This document shows positions 1-5,910 of a stretch of 5,910 bases of DNA, piece by piece. The stretch's first letter is position 1, and the number at the start of each line of letters is the position of its first letter. The notes under the pieces are model-generated. The model made no database searches and was not told the origin of the DNA. It saw nothing but the letters and a program-made list of their open reading frames with translations. The stretch spans positions 1 through 5,910 of the forward strand of contig DJXE01000181.1 of the NCBI GenBank assembly GCA_002449595.1, in the 5' to 3' direction. The DNA comes from Lachnospiraceae bacterium UBA7012 (lineage in GTDB: Bacteria > Bacillota > Clostridia > Lachnospirales > Lachnospiraceae). The position numbers and the translations under genes were made by a program.

Positions 1-2267
1 GCGCCCATGTCCACTTCGTAGAGCCAGCTCGGGAAATCCCTGTGGAAGAGAAGCTTGTAGGCGAGGTCCGTCATGCCGATCTCCGTGAGCGTCGGGCACA
101 GCTGATAGGTGCCGACGAAGCCGGTCGTCAGGTGGTCGTTGTTTTCTGCGAGGAGCTGGCGCAGGCGGGCGATCGCCTTCGGGCGGTCGTCTTCAGCAAG
201 CAGGTCCAGATGCAGCGCCAGGACGTAGGCCGTCTGCGTGTCGATCTTCAGCGAGCCGTCCGGCGCGACGTATTCTTTCTGCCACGCGGCGCGGATCTCC
301 TCCGCGAGATCGCGGTAGAAGTCGGAATCTGCCTCATATTCTTCCGCGGTGAGGCCGCCCTTCATATTCTCCCCGGCTGGGCTTGAAACGTAGTCCGCGA
401 GAACAAGCGCGGCGTTCGCGGTGTAGGAAGCTGACAGGTAGTAGTAGCAGGTCGCAACGTAGAACTCGTCGGTGCCGCCCATCGGGCTCGATTTGTCCGG
501 ATTGTCGAGGCTGAGCCAGTCCGCGAAATGGAACCCGCACTGCCAGAGCCGCCGGCCGCCGCAGTTCGTCTCTTCCTCGTGGCGGATATAGTCCGTCCAG
601 AGCTTCATGTTGGGATACGTCTGCGCGAGCAGCTCCGCGTCGCCGTAATAGCGGTAAAGATTCCACGGAATGACGGTCGCCGCGTCGCCCCAGGCGCAGG
701 AGCCGTCCGCCCGGTCCGTCTGGTCCATGCCGGCGCCGCCGCGCAGCGTCAGGGCATCGGGCACGACGAACGGCACGCTGCCGCCGAGCGTCTTCTGCTC
801 ATAAAGCATGTCGGACAGGTACTTCGCGTAGAAGACCGGCGTGTACATGAAGAGCGACGCCGTCTCGGAGAACGCCTGCGCATCGCCGGTCCAGCCCATG
901 CGCTCGTCGCGCTGCGGGCAGTCGGTCGGAATGTCGACGAAGTTGCCGCGCTGGCTCCAGAGCGCGTTGAGGATCAGGCGGTTCAGGCCCGGATCGGAAG
1001 TCGTGAGCGAGCCGGTCGCCTCGAGCGCGGACCAGATCGCGCAGACCGTAAAGCCCGCCGCCCGGATCTGCTCCTCCGTGAGCCCCTGCACTTTCACATA
1101 CCGAAAGCCGTAGAAAGTGAAGATCGGGCGGACAAAAGACTTTTCTCCGGATGAGATATAAGTGTACTCGGCCTTCGCCGTGCGGAGGTTGTCGCGATAG
1201 AAGCAGCCGTCCTGCAGCAGCTCGCCGAACTGGAGATAGACCTGCTCGCCGGCGGGCAGATCGCAGGTAAACGTGACGAACCCCGCAAGATTCTGATGAA
1301 AGTCGAGCACGAGCTCGCCCGCGGGCGTCTTGATGAGGTCGTATTCGGACCACGATTCCTGCACTTCCACGGGCAGGCCGATGCGGTCGATGAGCCCTCC
1401 CTGCGGCGCGGGAACGGCGACGGCAGGAACAGCATTTTCTGTAGAAAAGGCTTTGACCCGCGCATCATAGATCTCGCCGTCATAGAGGTTTGCCTCGATG
1501 ACGGGAGAGGGCGTGCAGAGCCAGCTCTCGTCGGAAGCGATGACGTCGGAAGTGCCGTCTTCATAAGCGATGTGGAGCTCCGCGAGCAGCTGCATCCGGT
1601 CACCGTAGATGTTGGCGATTTCCTTGCCGAAGCCGTAGCGGCCCATGTACCAGCCCTTACCGAGCATGACGGAGAGGGTGTGGGCGCCCGCGTCGCCGGA
1701 CGCAAGAAGCGCGCCTGTCACATCATAAGTCTGCAGCTGGATCTGGTACTGGTAGCTGTCGTAGCCGGGCGCGAGGTGCTCGCTGCCGATCTTTTCGCCG
1801 TCGAGATACGCCTCGTAGAGTCCGAGGCCGCAGATGTACAGGCGGGCGGCGGCGACGGTTTTCGCGGGAGCGGAGCCCACCACAAATTTCTTCGAAAGCA
1901 CCGGATGCCCGTCAAACGGCGCGGCGATCCACTTCGCGAGGAACGGCTCATCCATCTTGCCGGTCTCAAACCAGGAGATGGGCGACAGACCCTTTTCTCC
2001 GTCGTCTGCGGTGACGGACACCTGCCAGAAATAGCGGGTGCGCGGCGCGAGCGCGAGGTCGGCCGGAACGCCGAGAGAAGTGAGATCATCCCGCTCCCCG
2101 GTGTCGAAAAGGATCTCCGACATGGCCGCATCAGCAGCGACCTTCACGCGGGCGGATGCCTGCCTTTTGCCGGTCGCGGAGGAGACGGTCCAGGAGAAGA
2201 CCGGCCGCGTGATCTGGTATCCCAGAGGGAATTCGATGTGGTTGGTTTTCAGGCTTTCAATGATCAT
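1..2267 (-). CDS. Alpha-L-rhamnosidase, glycoside hydrolase family 78, C-terminus cut by window edge
   Basis: This gene encodes the first 755 residues of a GH78 enzyme, which hydrolyses terminal alpha-L-rhamnosyl groups from glycosides by an inverting mechanism. The reading frame is open from the ATG at 2267 to the window edge. Residues about 10-105 look like the N-terminal Ig-like domain, 135-290 the rhamnosidase N domain, 300-405 the concanavalin-like domain, and from about 410 the (alpha/alpha)6 catalytic barrel. The family hallmark DIPTDCPQRDERMGWTGD lies at 445-462; Glu455 is the presumed general acid, with Asp449 and Asp462 as sugar-binding acids. The last visible residues, PSWLYEVDMG, open the conserved C-terminal barrel segment, so roughly 100-200 residues are missing, judged from usual family length. 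AAGGAGG at 2274-2280, six bases before the ATG, fixes the start. There is no signal peptide, so the enzyme is probably cytoplasmic and acts on imported rhamnosides. Family assignment is firm; the substrate cannot be read. Confidence 0.95.
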   Translation of the reverse strand, partial: MIIESLKTNHIEFPLGYQITRPVFSWTVSSATGKRQASARVKVAADAAMSEILFDTGERDDLTSLGVPADLALAPRTRYFWQVSVTADDGEKGLSPISWFETGKMDEPFLAKWIAAPFDGHPVLSKKFVVGSAPAKTVAAARLYICGLGLYEAYLDGEKIGSEHLAPGYDSYQYQIQLQTYDVTGALLASGDAGAHTLSVMLGKGWYMGRYGFGKEIANIYGDRMQLLAELHIAYEDGTSDVIASDESWLCTPSPVIEANLYDGEIYDARVKAFSTENAVPAVAVPAPQGGLIDRIGLPVEVQESWSEYDLIKTPAGELVLDFHQNLAGFVTFTCDLPAGEQVYLQFGELLQDGCFYRDNLRTAKAEYTYISSGEKSFVRPIFTFYGFRYVKVQGLTEEQIRAAGFTVCAIWSALEATGSLTTSDPGLNRLILNALWSQRGNFVDIPTDCPQRDERMGWTGDAQAFSETASLFMYTPVFYAKYLSDMLYEQKTLGGSVPFVVPDALTLRGGAGMDQTDRADGSCAWGDAATVIPWNLYRYYGDAELLAQTYPNMKLWTDYIRHEEETNCGGRRLWQCGFHFADWLSLDNPDKSSPMGGTDEFYVATCYYYLSASYTANAALVLADYVSSPAGENMKGGLTAEEYEADSDFYRDLAEEIRAAWQKEYVAPDGSLKIDTQTAYVLALHLDLLAEDDRPKAIARLRQLLAENNDHLTTGFVGTYQLCPTLTEIGMTDLAYKLLFHRDFPSWLYEVDMG

Positions 2268-2288
2268 TGGGATCCTCCTTGCAGGTGG

Positions 2289-2304
2289 CGGAAGACAGTT
2301 TCCG
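2289..2304. repeat. Short inverted repeat CGGAA-N6-TTCCG in the divergent region
   Basis: Two perfect 5-base arms flank a six-base spacer, giving a 16-bp palindrome-like site. It lies six bases upstream of the rightward TATAAT and nine bases upstream of the rhamnosidase Shine-Dalgarno, so it could be an operator or a small hairpin in the leftward leader. A nearby element at 2404-2417 has the arms in the opposite order (TTCCG-N4-CGGAA). The arms are short enough to arise by chance. Confidence 0.25.
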
Positions 2305-2309
2305 AGAGG

Positions 2310-2315
2310 TATAAT
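2310..2315 (+). promoter_or_regulatory. Candidate -10 box for the rightward udp transcript
   Basis: A perfect TATAAT sits 130 bases upstream of the chosen udp start, which would give a leader of about 124 bases. No good -35 hexamer lies 16-19 bases upstream; the nearest candidates are GGCGGA and TGGCGG, both poor. The box is either part of an activator-dependent promoter or a chance match. An inverted repeat at 2289-2304 overlaps the place where the -35 element would be. Confidence 0.35.
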
Positions 2316-2370
2316 TACAGTAAGAGTTCAGCGCCGGAAATGATTAGAACGGACGCTGGTATTTATATCC

Positions 2371-2399
2371 AGTATGCGGCCTGAAAGCAGGATTGTCGA
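2371..2399 (-). promoter_or_regulatory. Candidate promoter for the rhamnosidase gene
   Basis: Read on the minus strand, TCGACA (2399-2394, five of six matches to the -35 consensus) and CATACT (2376-2371, four of six to the -10) are separated by exactly 17 bases. Transcription would begin near 2364 and give a leader of about 97 bases before the ATG. A TATAAA just downstream has no matching -35 element. This rests on consensus matching alone in an intergenic region that must hold a promoter for the leftward gene. Confidence 0.3.
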
Positions 2400-2434
2400 G
2401 AGCTTCCGGCGGCGGAAAAAACAAGATCAATTGT

Positions 2435-2440
2435 GGGAGG
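2435..2440 (+). promoter_or_regulatory. Ribosome binding site that decides the udp start
   Basis: GGGAGG lies five bases before the ATG at 2446. The in-frame ATG at 2374, 24 codons upstream, has no purine-rich site before it and would add a basic, non-conserved N-terminal extension, so 2446 is preferred. Confidence 0.75.
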
Positions 2441-2445
2441 CTGCA

Positions 2446-3228
2446 ATGAAATATTCTGAAGATCCGAGCAGACAGTATCACATCCAGGTCGCGAAAGGGG
2501 AGGTCGGACGCTACGTCTTTCTTCCGGGGGACCCGGGCAGAGTGCCGAAGATCGCGCAGTATCTGGACGATCCGCATGAGGTCGCTTCGAACCGCGAGTA
2601 CGTCACGTGGACGGGAAGCCTGGACGGCGTGCCGGTGAGCGTCACCTCGACCGGGATCGGCGGCCCGTCGGCCAGCATCGCGATGGAAGAGCTTGCGATG
2701 TGCGGCGCGGACACTTTCCTCAGGATCGGGACTTCCGGCGGCATGCAGACGGACGTCATGAGCGGAGACCTCGTGATCGCGCAGGGTGCGATCCGCATGG
2801 AGGGAACCTCGAAGGAGATCGCCCCGATCGAGTACCCCGCCGTCGCGGACTTCGGCGTCACGCTCGCCCTGAAGGAGGCCGCGGAGGAACTCGGCGCGCG
2901 GTACCACGTCGGCGTCGCGCAGTGCAAGGACACGTTCTACGGCCAGCACTCGCCGGAGAAATCGCCGGTCGGCTATGAGCTGATCGCAAAGTGGGAGGCG
3001 TGGAAGCGTCTCGGGTGCCTGTGCTCCGAGATGGAGTCGGCAGCGCTTTTCATCAACGCAGCGAAACTGCACGTCCGCTGCGGCGCAGTGCTGCTCGTCA
3101 TGGCGAACCAGGAGAGAGAAAAGCTCGGACTCGATAATCCGGTCGTGCACGACACGGATCTGGCGATCCGCGCGGCGGTCGCGGCGGTGCGGAGGCTGAT
3201 CGCGGCAGACAAGGCGGCGAAGCAATAA
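2446..3228 (+). CDS. udp: Uridine phosphorylase (nucleoside phosphorylase I family)
   Basis: This 260-residue cytoplasmic enzyme should split uridine with phosphate to uracil and ribose 1-phosphate in pyrimidine salvage. Its length matches the family (E. coli Udp has 253). Phosphate ligands are visible: GDPGR at 28-32, Arg50, and Arg93/Thr96 in FLRIGTSGG. The family signature [16 protein letters not shown] spans 68-83 (given with its leading Ser). SEMES at 204-208 carries the Glu-Met-Glu ribose-binding triad, and His12 fits the His8 of E. coli. The uracil-specificity loop reads [11 protein letters not shown] (164-174): Gln167 is kept, but the Arg two residues later in E. coli Udp is Ser here, a form I associate with Gram-positive homologues. 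Substrate preference within uridine/thymidine-type phosphorylases is therefore less certain than the family. The next gene starts 29 bases after the stop without a terminator, so the two are probably co-transcribed. Confidence 0.93.
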   Translation: MKYSEDPSRQYHIQVAKGEVGRYVFLPGDPGRVPKIAQYLDDPHEVASNREYVTWTGSLDGVPVSVTSTGIGGPSASIAMEELAMCGADTFLRIGTSGGMQTDVMSGDLVIAQGAIRMEGTSKEIAPIEYPAVADFGVTLALKEAAEELGARYHVGVAQCKDTFYGQHSPEKSPVGYELIAKWEAWKRLGCLCSEMESAALFINAAKLHVRCGAVLLVMANQEREKLGLDNPVVHDTDLAIRAAVAAVRRLIAADKAAKQ

Positions 3229-3257
3229 CAGGCTTTCTGCGGGAAAAGGAGGTTTTT

Positions 3258-5177
3258 ATGAGAGATCTGAAAAAGATGGTCCGCCGGATCACGGCAGTTT
3301 TCCTCGCGGGGGTGATCGCCGCAGGAATTGTCTGCACGCCGGCGCTTGCGGCCACCCGGCCTTCTTCGCAGGAAGAGACGGAAGAAGCCAGGGAACTGAG
3401 CAGGCGGGAGATCCGGCAGCTGAACGAAGACTTCAACATGGACGACGTCGGATTCTACGTCTGCACCTACGCGCGCCCCGAGGAGATCGACTGGAACCAG
3501 GTCGTCTACAACGGCGCGGGCATGGGCCTCGATCTCGAGGATGAGCCGGCGCTGAAAGAATTCCTGGAACAGTATTACGCGAGCGAAATGGAGATGACCG
3601 GTGTCACGATCATCAGGGAAAAGGATTTTCAGCGCCTCGTAAAAGAGAAGGGCGGCACGGACTACGCGGATGCTCGGAACAAGCTCATATGGAACTATTA
3701 CGATGAGGGCGAACTGTACTTCAACTTCCACGGGGACACGAACGCGATCCCGATCAGCTTCACAGACGGAACGGTGACGGAAGAGGCGGACGGGAGCGAA
3801 ATATACCGTCTGCACTATGAAGGCTCGGATGCGCGGAATTATCGCTTTTCCCGGGAATTTGAGATCACGTTCCGTGAGAAGAACGGAAAGCGGAACTATA
3901 TCTCAAATCTTCCGGCGGATGCGCCCGCACCGGTGGAACTGGTGACGATCGAGTACTTCGAGAGAGAGCAGCAGGTGAAGAGAGCCGGCGCGGAAGAGCT
4001 GATCGACTCGGCCTACGACGAGGACACGGAGTTCCCCGACAGCTGGTACTGGGCGCTCATCACGGCTTCCGAGGACGGCATCCGCTATGTCATTGACGAG
4101 ATCAGCGAGGGGCTCGCAGAGAAGGGCCTGCCGACCTACTTATTCGGCTCGGACGGGACCTTCATCCCGGGGAACAACGTGACGAGCGGCGTGCTGGACA
4201 AGGGCGAGAGCATCGCGGTCTATGTGGACCTCTCCTGGCAGCCGCACCTGAAGCTGAAGGTGACGAAGGACAATTATTACGGCGCGGTGGTGTTCGGCGA
4301 GCAGAACTGGACCAATCTGCGCGACGAACCGGAGGAGTTTCCGAGAGCGGACTACGTGATGGGACATGACCTCGAAGGAGAGCACAGGGGCGTCACGTGG
4401 GAGGAGGAGACGGACCTCGTGAACTTCCTGAGCGGCAGCTGGGTCTGGTACGATCCGGTCATCGGCGGCCCCGGCGCACTTGTCACCTTCGATGACTACC
4501 GCAAGATGACGGTCATGCCACTGACGGCGGGCGGAGGATATTTCGAGCTGTTCCTGGACTACGACCACATCTACACGGACAAATATGACGCGCCGGACCT
4601 CATCTGCACGAAGCCTTACAACGAGGACACGGAGCGGCAGATGAAGGAGCGGACGCTCGACCGGCTGTTTGGCGGCGGCGGAACGGGGGACTACCTGGTC
4701 TCCGCGATCCAGCTCGACGGCGAGCAGATCCTGACGCTGGACCAGGCAAACAACGGCGAGGGGATCCTCGGGTACATCTTCCCGGGCGCGGGTGAGTTTG
4801 ACCACAGCTTTGAGCTGTACCGCTACGTCGGCGTCGCACAGGAGGAAAACCAGGGCGCGGAGCCCGGCGGCGCGCGGACCGACCAGGACCAGACGGTCTA
4901 CGATCCGAACCGGGGCATCGACATCCCGTGGGAGCGGATCATGGACAGCTTCGAGGCGATGCAGGACTGGGACGAAGTCGCGGAAAAGGTGGATCTCGGC
5001 ATGGACGTCTATTTTGACAGCGTGCAGGAGATCAAAGGAAAGTACTGCTACGTCTTTGATTTCGGGACGGATCATCCGGAGAACTACGTGCATGAGGACT
5101 TTTACGCGATCAGTGAGGATCTGCGGACGGTATACCGGCAGGACTATCTGAGTGGTGACTGGAAGATAATAAAGTAA
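3258..5177 (+). CDS. Large exported protein of unknown function
   Basis: I do not recognise this 639-residue protein. The N-terminus is a clear Sec signal peptide: basic residues (KKMVRR, 5-10), a hydrophobic core at 11-26, and ALA before a likely signal peptidase I cut after residue 31. Cys26 is not in a lipobox, so it should not be lipid-anchored. No other membrane segment is evident; the mature protein is strongly acidic, rich in Tyr and Trp, and looks mainly beta-structured. Regions that can be told apart are an N-terminal part (60-215), a middle part (225-385), a possible beta-barrel-like domain starting FLSGSWVWYDP (390-400), a Gly-rich turn (472-475), a polar linker (528-545), and a C-terminal domain (about 548-639) containing CYVFDFGTDHPENYVHEDFY (597-616). 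That last domain resembles, by my recollection, C-terminal domains of other clostridial exported proteins. The start is fixed by AAAAGGAGG five bases upstream. No enzyme motif is visible, so only location can be inferred. Confidence 0.85.
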   Translation: MRDLKKMVRRITAVFLAGVIAAGIVCTPALAATRPSSQEETEEARELSRREIRQLNEDFNMDDVGFYVCTYARPEEIDWNQVVYNGAGMGLDLEDEPALKEFLEQYYASEMEMTGVTIIREKDFQRLVKEKGGTDYADARNKLIWNYYDEGELYFNFHGDTNAIPISFTDGTVTEEADGSEIYRLHYEGSDARNYRFSREFEITFREKNGKRNYISNLPADAPAPVELVTIEYFEREQQVKRAGAEELIDSAYDEDTEFPDSWYWALITASEDGIRYVIDEISEGLAEKGLPTYLFGSDGTFIPGNNVTSGVLDKGESIAVYVDLSWQPHLKLKVTKDNYYGAVVFGEQNWTNLRDEPEEFPRADYVMGHDLEGEHRGVTWEEETDLVNFLSGSWVWYDPVIGGPGALVTFDDYRKMTVMPLTAGGGYFELFLDYDHIYTDKYDAPDLICTKPYNEDTERQMKERTLDRLFGGGGTGDYLVSAIQLDGEQILTLDQANNGEGILGYIFPGAGEFDHSFELYRYVGVAQEENQGAEPGGARTDQDQTVYDPNRGIDIPWERIMDSFEAMQDWDEVAEKVDLGMDVYFDSVQEIKGKYCYVFDFGTDHPENYVHEDFYAISEDLRTVYRQDYLSGDWKIIK

Positions 5178-5192
5178 TGAGATGTCATGCCG

Positions 5193-5209
5193 GCCCGCCG
5201 TGAGCGGGC
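5193..5209 (+). terminator. GC-rich hairpin after the exported-protein gene
   Basis: GCCCGC and GCGGGC form a six-pair stem around a CGTGA loop, 16 bases after the stop codon. No T-run follows, so it is not a classical intrinsic terminator; it may slow polymerase or protect the 3' end of the message. Confidence 0.25.
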
Positions 5210-5236
5210 GGCGGCGGATCCGGACGGCCCCGGAAA

Positions 5237-5252
5237 AGAACCGGAAGGTTTT
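5237..5252 (+). terminator. Weak intrinsic terminator candidate
   Basis: AGAACC and GGTTTT pair around a GGAA tetraloop (a GNRA type) to form six pairs including one G-U. The four T bases belong to the stem and are followed by GCGG, so the U-tract is poor. Together with the hairpin at 5193-5209 it is the only terminator-like structure before the csoR promoter. Confidence 0.22.
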
Positions 5253-5274
5253 GCGGAGAGCATATATCAACGTA

Positions 5275-5303
5275 TTGACACATACCCCCGATGGGTATAT
5301 TAT
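5275..5303 (+). promoter_or_regulatory. Promoter of the csoR-copA operon
   Basis: A perfect -35 TTGACA (5275-5280) and a -10 TATTAT (5298-5303, five of six matches) are separated by the ideal 17 bases. Transcription would start near 5310, giving a csoR leader of about 136 bases. The whole spacer is occupied by a CsoR-like palindrome, so a bound repressor should block RNA polymerase directly. The leader downstream (5335-5445) holds only a 5-pair hairpin at 5401-5415 and no convincing gene. Confidence 0.88.
5282..5298. promoter_or_regulatory. CsoR operator 1, inside the promoter spacer
   Basis: ATACCC and GGGTAT arms flank CCGAT in a 17-bp imperfect palindrome with the C-tract/G-tract and flanking A/T bases typical of CsoR-family operators. 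It fills the gap between the -35 and -10 elements and overlaps the first base of the -10. Binding by the adjacent CsoR is inferred from this position and the operator type. Confidence 0.75.
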
Positions 5304-5317
5304 CTCTCATGAAGATA

Positions 5318-5334
5318 ATACCCCTTGGGGGTAT
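5318..5334. promoter_or_regulatory. CsoR operator 2, in the transcribed leader
   Basis: ATACCCC and GGGGTAT form perfect seven-base arms around TTG. The total length, 17 bp, and the outer bases match operator 1, and its symmetry is better. It starts about eight bases after the predicted transcription start, with its centre 36 bases from that of operator 1. In the RNA the same bases could fold as a hairpin, but the three-base loop and the match to operator 1 favour a DNA site. Confidence 0.75.
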
Positions 5335-5445
5335 ACTTGTGTGGCAATGAGCCATGCGCGGACAGGATGCCATAAGGACATCGAGGGCCTGCCCACGAAT
5401 GCCTGAAAGACAGGCTGAACGCGCACAGCGAATCAGGGGAAAGAT

Positions 5446-5772
5446 ATGGCGAAAAAAGAAACCGGCTGCTGCTGCAGCGAAAAAGAACTCTCCGGCAAGA
5501 CGAAAGAGCGGAGCGACGAGGAGAAGAAGGACCTCATCCACCGGCTCAACCGGATCGAAGGGCAGATCCGGGGGATCCGCAGGATGGTCGAAGAAGGCGT
5601 CTACTGCACGGATATCCTGACGCAGGTCGCAGCTGCGAACTGCGCGATGAACAGCTTTTCCAAGGTGATGCTCTCGAACCACATCCGCACCTGCGTCGCG
5701 CGTGACCTCAAGGAAGGAAACGAGGAGTCGGTCGAGGAGCTGGTCGCACTGCTGCAGAAGCTGATGAAGTGA
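5446..5772 (+). CDS. csoR: CsoR, copper(I)-sensing transcriptional repressor
   Basis: This 108-residue, all-helical protein belongs to the CsoR/RcnR/FrmR family, whose tetramers bind operator DNA and let go when the inducer binds. The conserved first helix LNRIEGQIRGI is at 34-44. The Cu(I) ligands are all present with the known spacing: Cys54, His79 (25 residues later) and Cys83 in NHIRTC. This Cys-His-Cys set marks a copper sensor; FrmR and RcnR differ at these places. Two features are unusual: a Cys triplet at 8-10 in the N-terminal tail, and Cys66 in helix 2. The start is supported by AGGGGA five bases upstream. Two palindromic operators on its own promoter imply autoregulation, and the next gene begins like the copper exporter, so copper should induce both. 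Confidence 0.95.
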   Translation: MAKKETGCCCSEKELSGKTKERSDEEKKDLIHRLNRIEGQIRGIRRMVEEGVYCTDILTQVAAANCAMNSFSKVMLSNHIRTCVARDLKEGNEESVEELVALLQKLMK

Positions 5773-5773
5773 G

Positions 5774-5839
5774 ATGCGGAGAGGGATCCCGATGCAGAAG
5801 CGATTCGCAGAGGAACAGTCCATCCGCAGAAGCAGATGA
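5774..5839 (+). CDS. Possible tiny ORF between csoR and copA
   Basis: An ORF begins just after the csoR stop and encodes 21 residues from the ATG at 5774, or 15 from the ATG at 5792. The second start has AGAGGG six bases before it. The product is basic (ends QSIRRSR) and has no Cys. The ORF shares the copA frame, and its TGA is six bases before the hairpin at 5845-5870. It may be a leader peptide or pure chance; nothing but the ribosome binding site supports it. Confidence 0.15.
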   Translation: MRRGIPMQKRFAEEQSIRRSR

Positions 5840-5844
5840 AGCAG

Positions 5845-5870
5845 TCTGCGGGAAGCTGATTCCCCGCAGA
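5845..5870 (+). promoter_or_regulatory. Stable hairpin just upstream of the copA ribosome binding site
   Basis: TCTGCGGG (5845-5852) pairs perfectly with CCCGCAGA (5863-5870), and AA/TT can extend the stem past a bulged C. No T-run follows. It ends three bases before the copA Shine-Dalgarno region, so it may set relative expression of the two genes through mRNA processing, stability or translation. Confidence 0.4.
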
Positions 5871-5884
5871 GAAAGAAGGCACAA

Positions 5885-5910
5885 GTGGAACAGTACACAG
5901 TAACGGGAAT
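5885..5910 (+). CDS. copA: Start of a copper-transporting P-type ATPase (CopA), truncated by window edge
   Basis: Only eight codons and two bases are visible. They read MEQYTVTG, with AT beginning a ninth codon that would most likely be Met. This is the usual opening of the first heavy-metal-associated domain of CopA, directly before the copper-binding Cys-x-x-Cys loop. The start is GTG; AGAAGG lies five bases upstream, and no in-frame ATG exists between it and the stop at 5837-5839. CopA exports Cu(I) from the cytoplasm using ATP and is the classic partner of csoR. A small copper chaperone (CopZ) also starts with this fold and cannot be excluded from eight residues, but the wording YTVTG is more like CopA. 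Confidence 0.7.

Noticed and set aside
1296..2384. Long 362-codon plus-strand frame opposite the rhamnosidase
   Set aside because: It is antisense to an unmistakable GH78 coding frame, has no family motif, and is explained by high GC content at third codon positions.
2382..2397. Possible catabolite-repression (cre) site beginning TGAAAGC
   Set aside because: Only the left half matches; the central CG and the right-hand CA of the consensus are missing.
2374..2445. N-terminal extension of uridine phosphorylase from the upstream ATG
   Set aside because: There is no Shine-Dalgarno at 2374, and the internal ATG at 2446 has GGGAGG and gives the normal family length.
4140..5270. Long 376-codon minus-strand frame opposite the exported protein
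   Set aside because: It mirrors the coding strand of a gene with a good ribosome binding site and signal peptide; its Val/Leu/Arg-rich translation has no recognisable domain.
5318..5334. Reading operator 2 as an intrinsic terminator or riboswitch stem
   Set aside because: The loop would be three bases, no U-tract follows, and the site matches the promoter operator in length and ends, which favours a protein-binding DNA site.
5347..5406. 19-residue ORF in the csoR leader containing Cys and His
   Set aside because: No credible ribosome binding site precedes it, and an ORF this short is expected by chance.
5794..5833. Repeated octamer GCAGAAGC (5794-5801 and 5826-5833)
   Set aside because: Two copies of eight bases in a purine-rich gap are not enough to support an iteron, attachment site or CRISPR-like repeat.

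Overview
The window is GC-rich bacterial DNA, densely coding, with strong AAGGAGG-type Shine-Dalgarno sites before most genes. The gene content (an intracellular GH78 rhamnosidase, a Gram-positive-style uridine phosphorylase, and a csoR followed by a CopA-like start with a CCC N-terminus on CsoR) suggests a high-GC member of the Clostridia, perhaps a gut or rumen Lachnospiraceae or Oscillospiraceae relative. That assignment is inferred from protein style and ribosome binding sites; no rRNA or marker gene is present.

Layout. (1) Bases 1-2267, minus strand: the first 755 residues of an alpha-L-rhamnosidase (GH78), intact but cut by the left window edge before its last C-terminal part. (2) 2268-2445: a divergent intergenic region with candidate promoters in both directions and a small inverted repeat. 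(3) 2446-3228, plus strand: uridine phosphorylase. (4) 3258-5177, plus strand: a 639-residue exported protein that I cannot assign to a family, only 29 bases after udp and so probably in the same transcript. (5) 5178-5445: two weak hairpins, then a near-consensus promoter with two matching 17-bp C/G-rich palindromes. (6) 5446-5772, plus strand: CsoR, the Cu(I)-sensing repressor. (7) 5773-5910: a 112-base gap holding a hairpin and a possible tiny ORF, then the first eight codons of a copper P-type ATPase (copA), cut by the right edge.

How the parts work together. The best-understood unit is the copper-efflux operon at the right end: CsoR carries the full Cys-His-Cys copper site, its likely operators sit on its own promoter, and the downstream gene begins like the copper exporter, so copper should release CsoR and switch on both genes. 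The left part is catabolic: the rhamnosidase has no signal peptide and should release L-rhamnose from imported rhamnosides in the cytoplasm, while uridine phosphorylase salvages pyrimidine nucleosides. No sequence evidence links those two beyond shared intergenic DNA.

I see no tRNA, rRNA, CRISPR array, insertion sequence, phage gene or clearly novel system. The least explained items are the exported protein and the arrangement of the copper operators.
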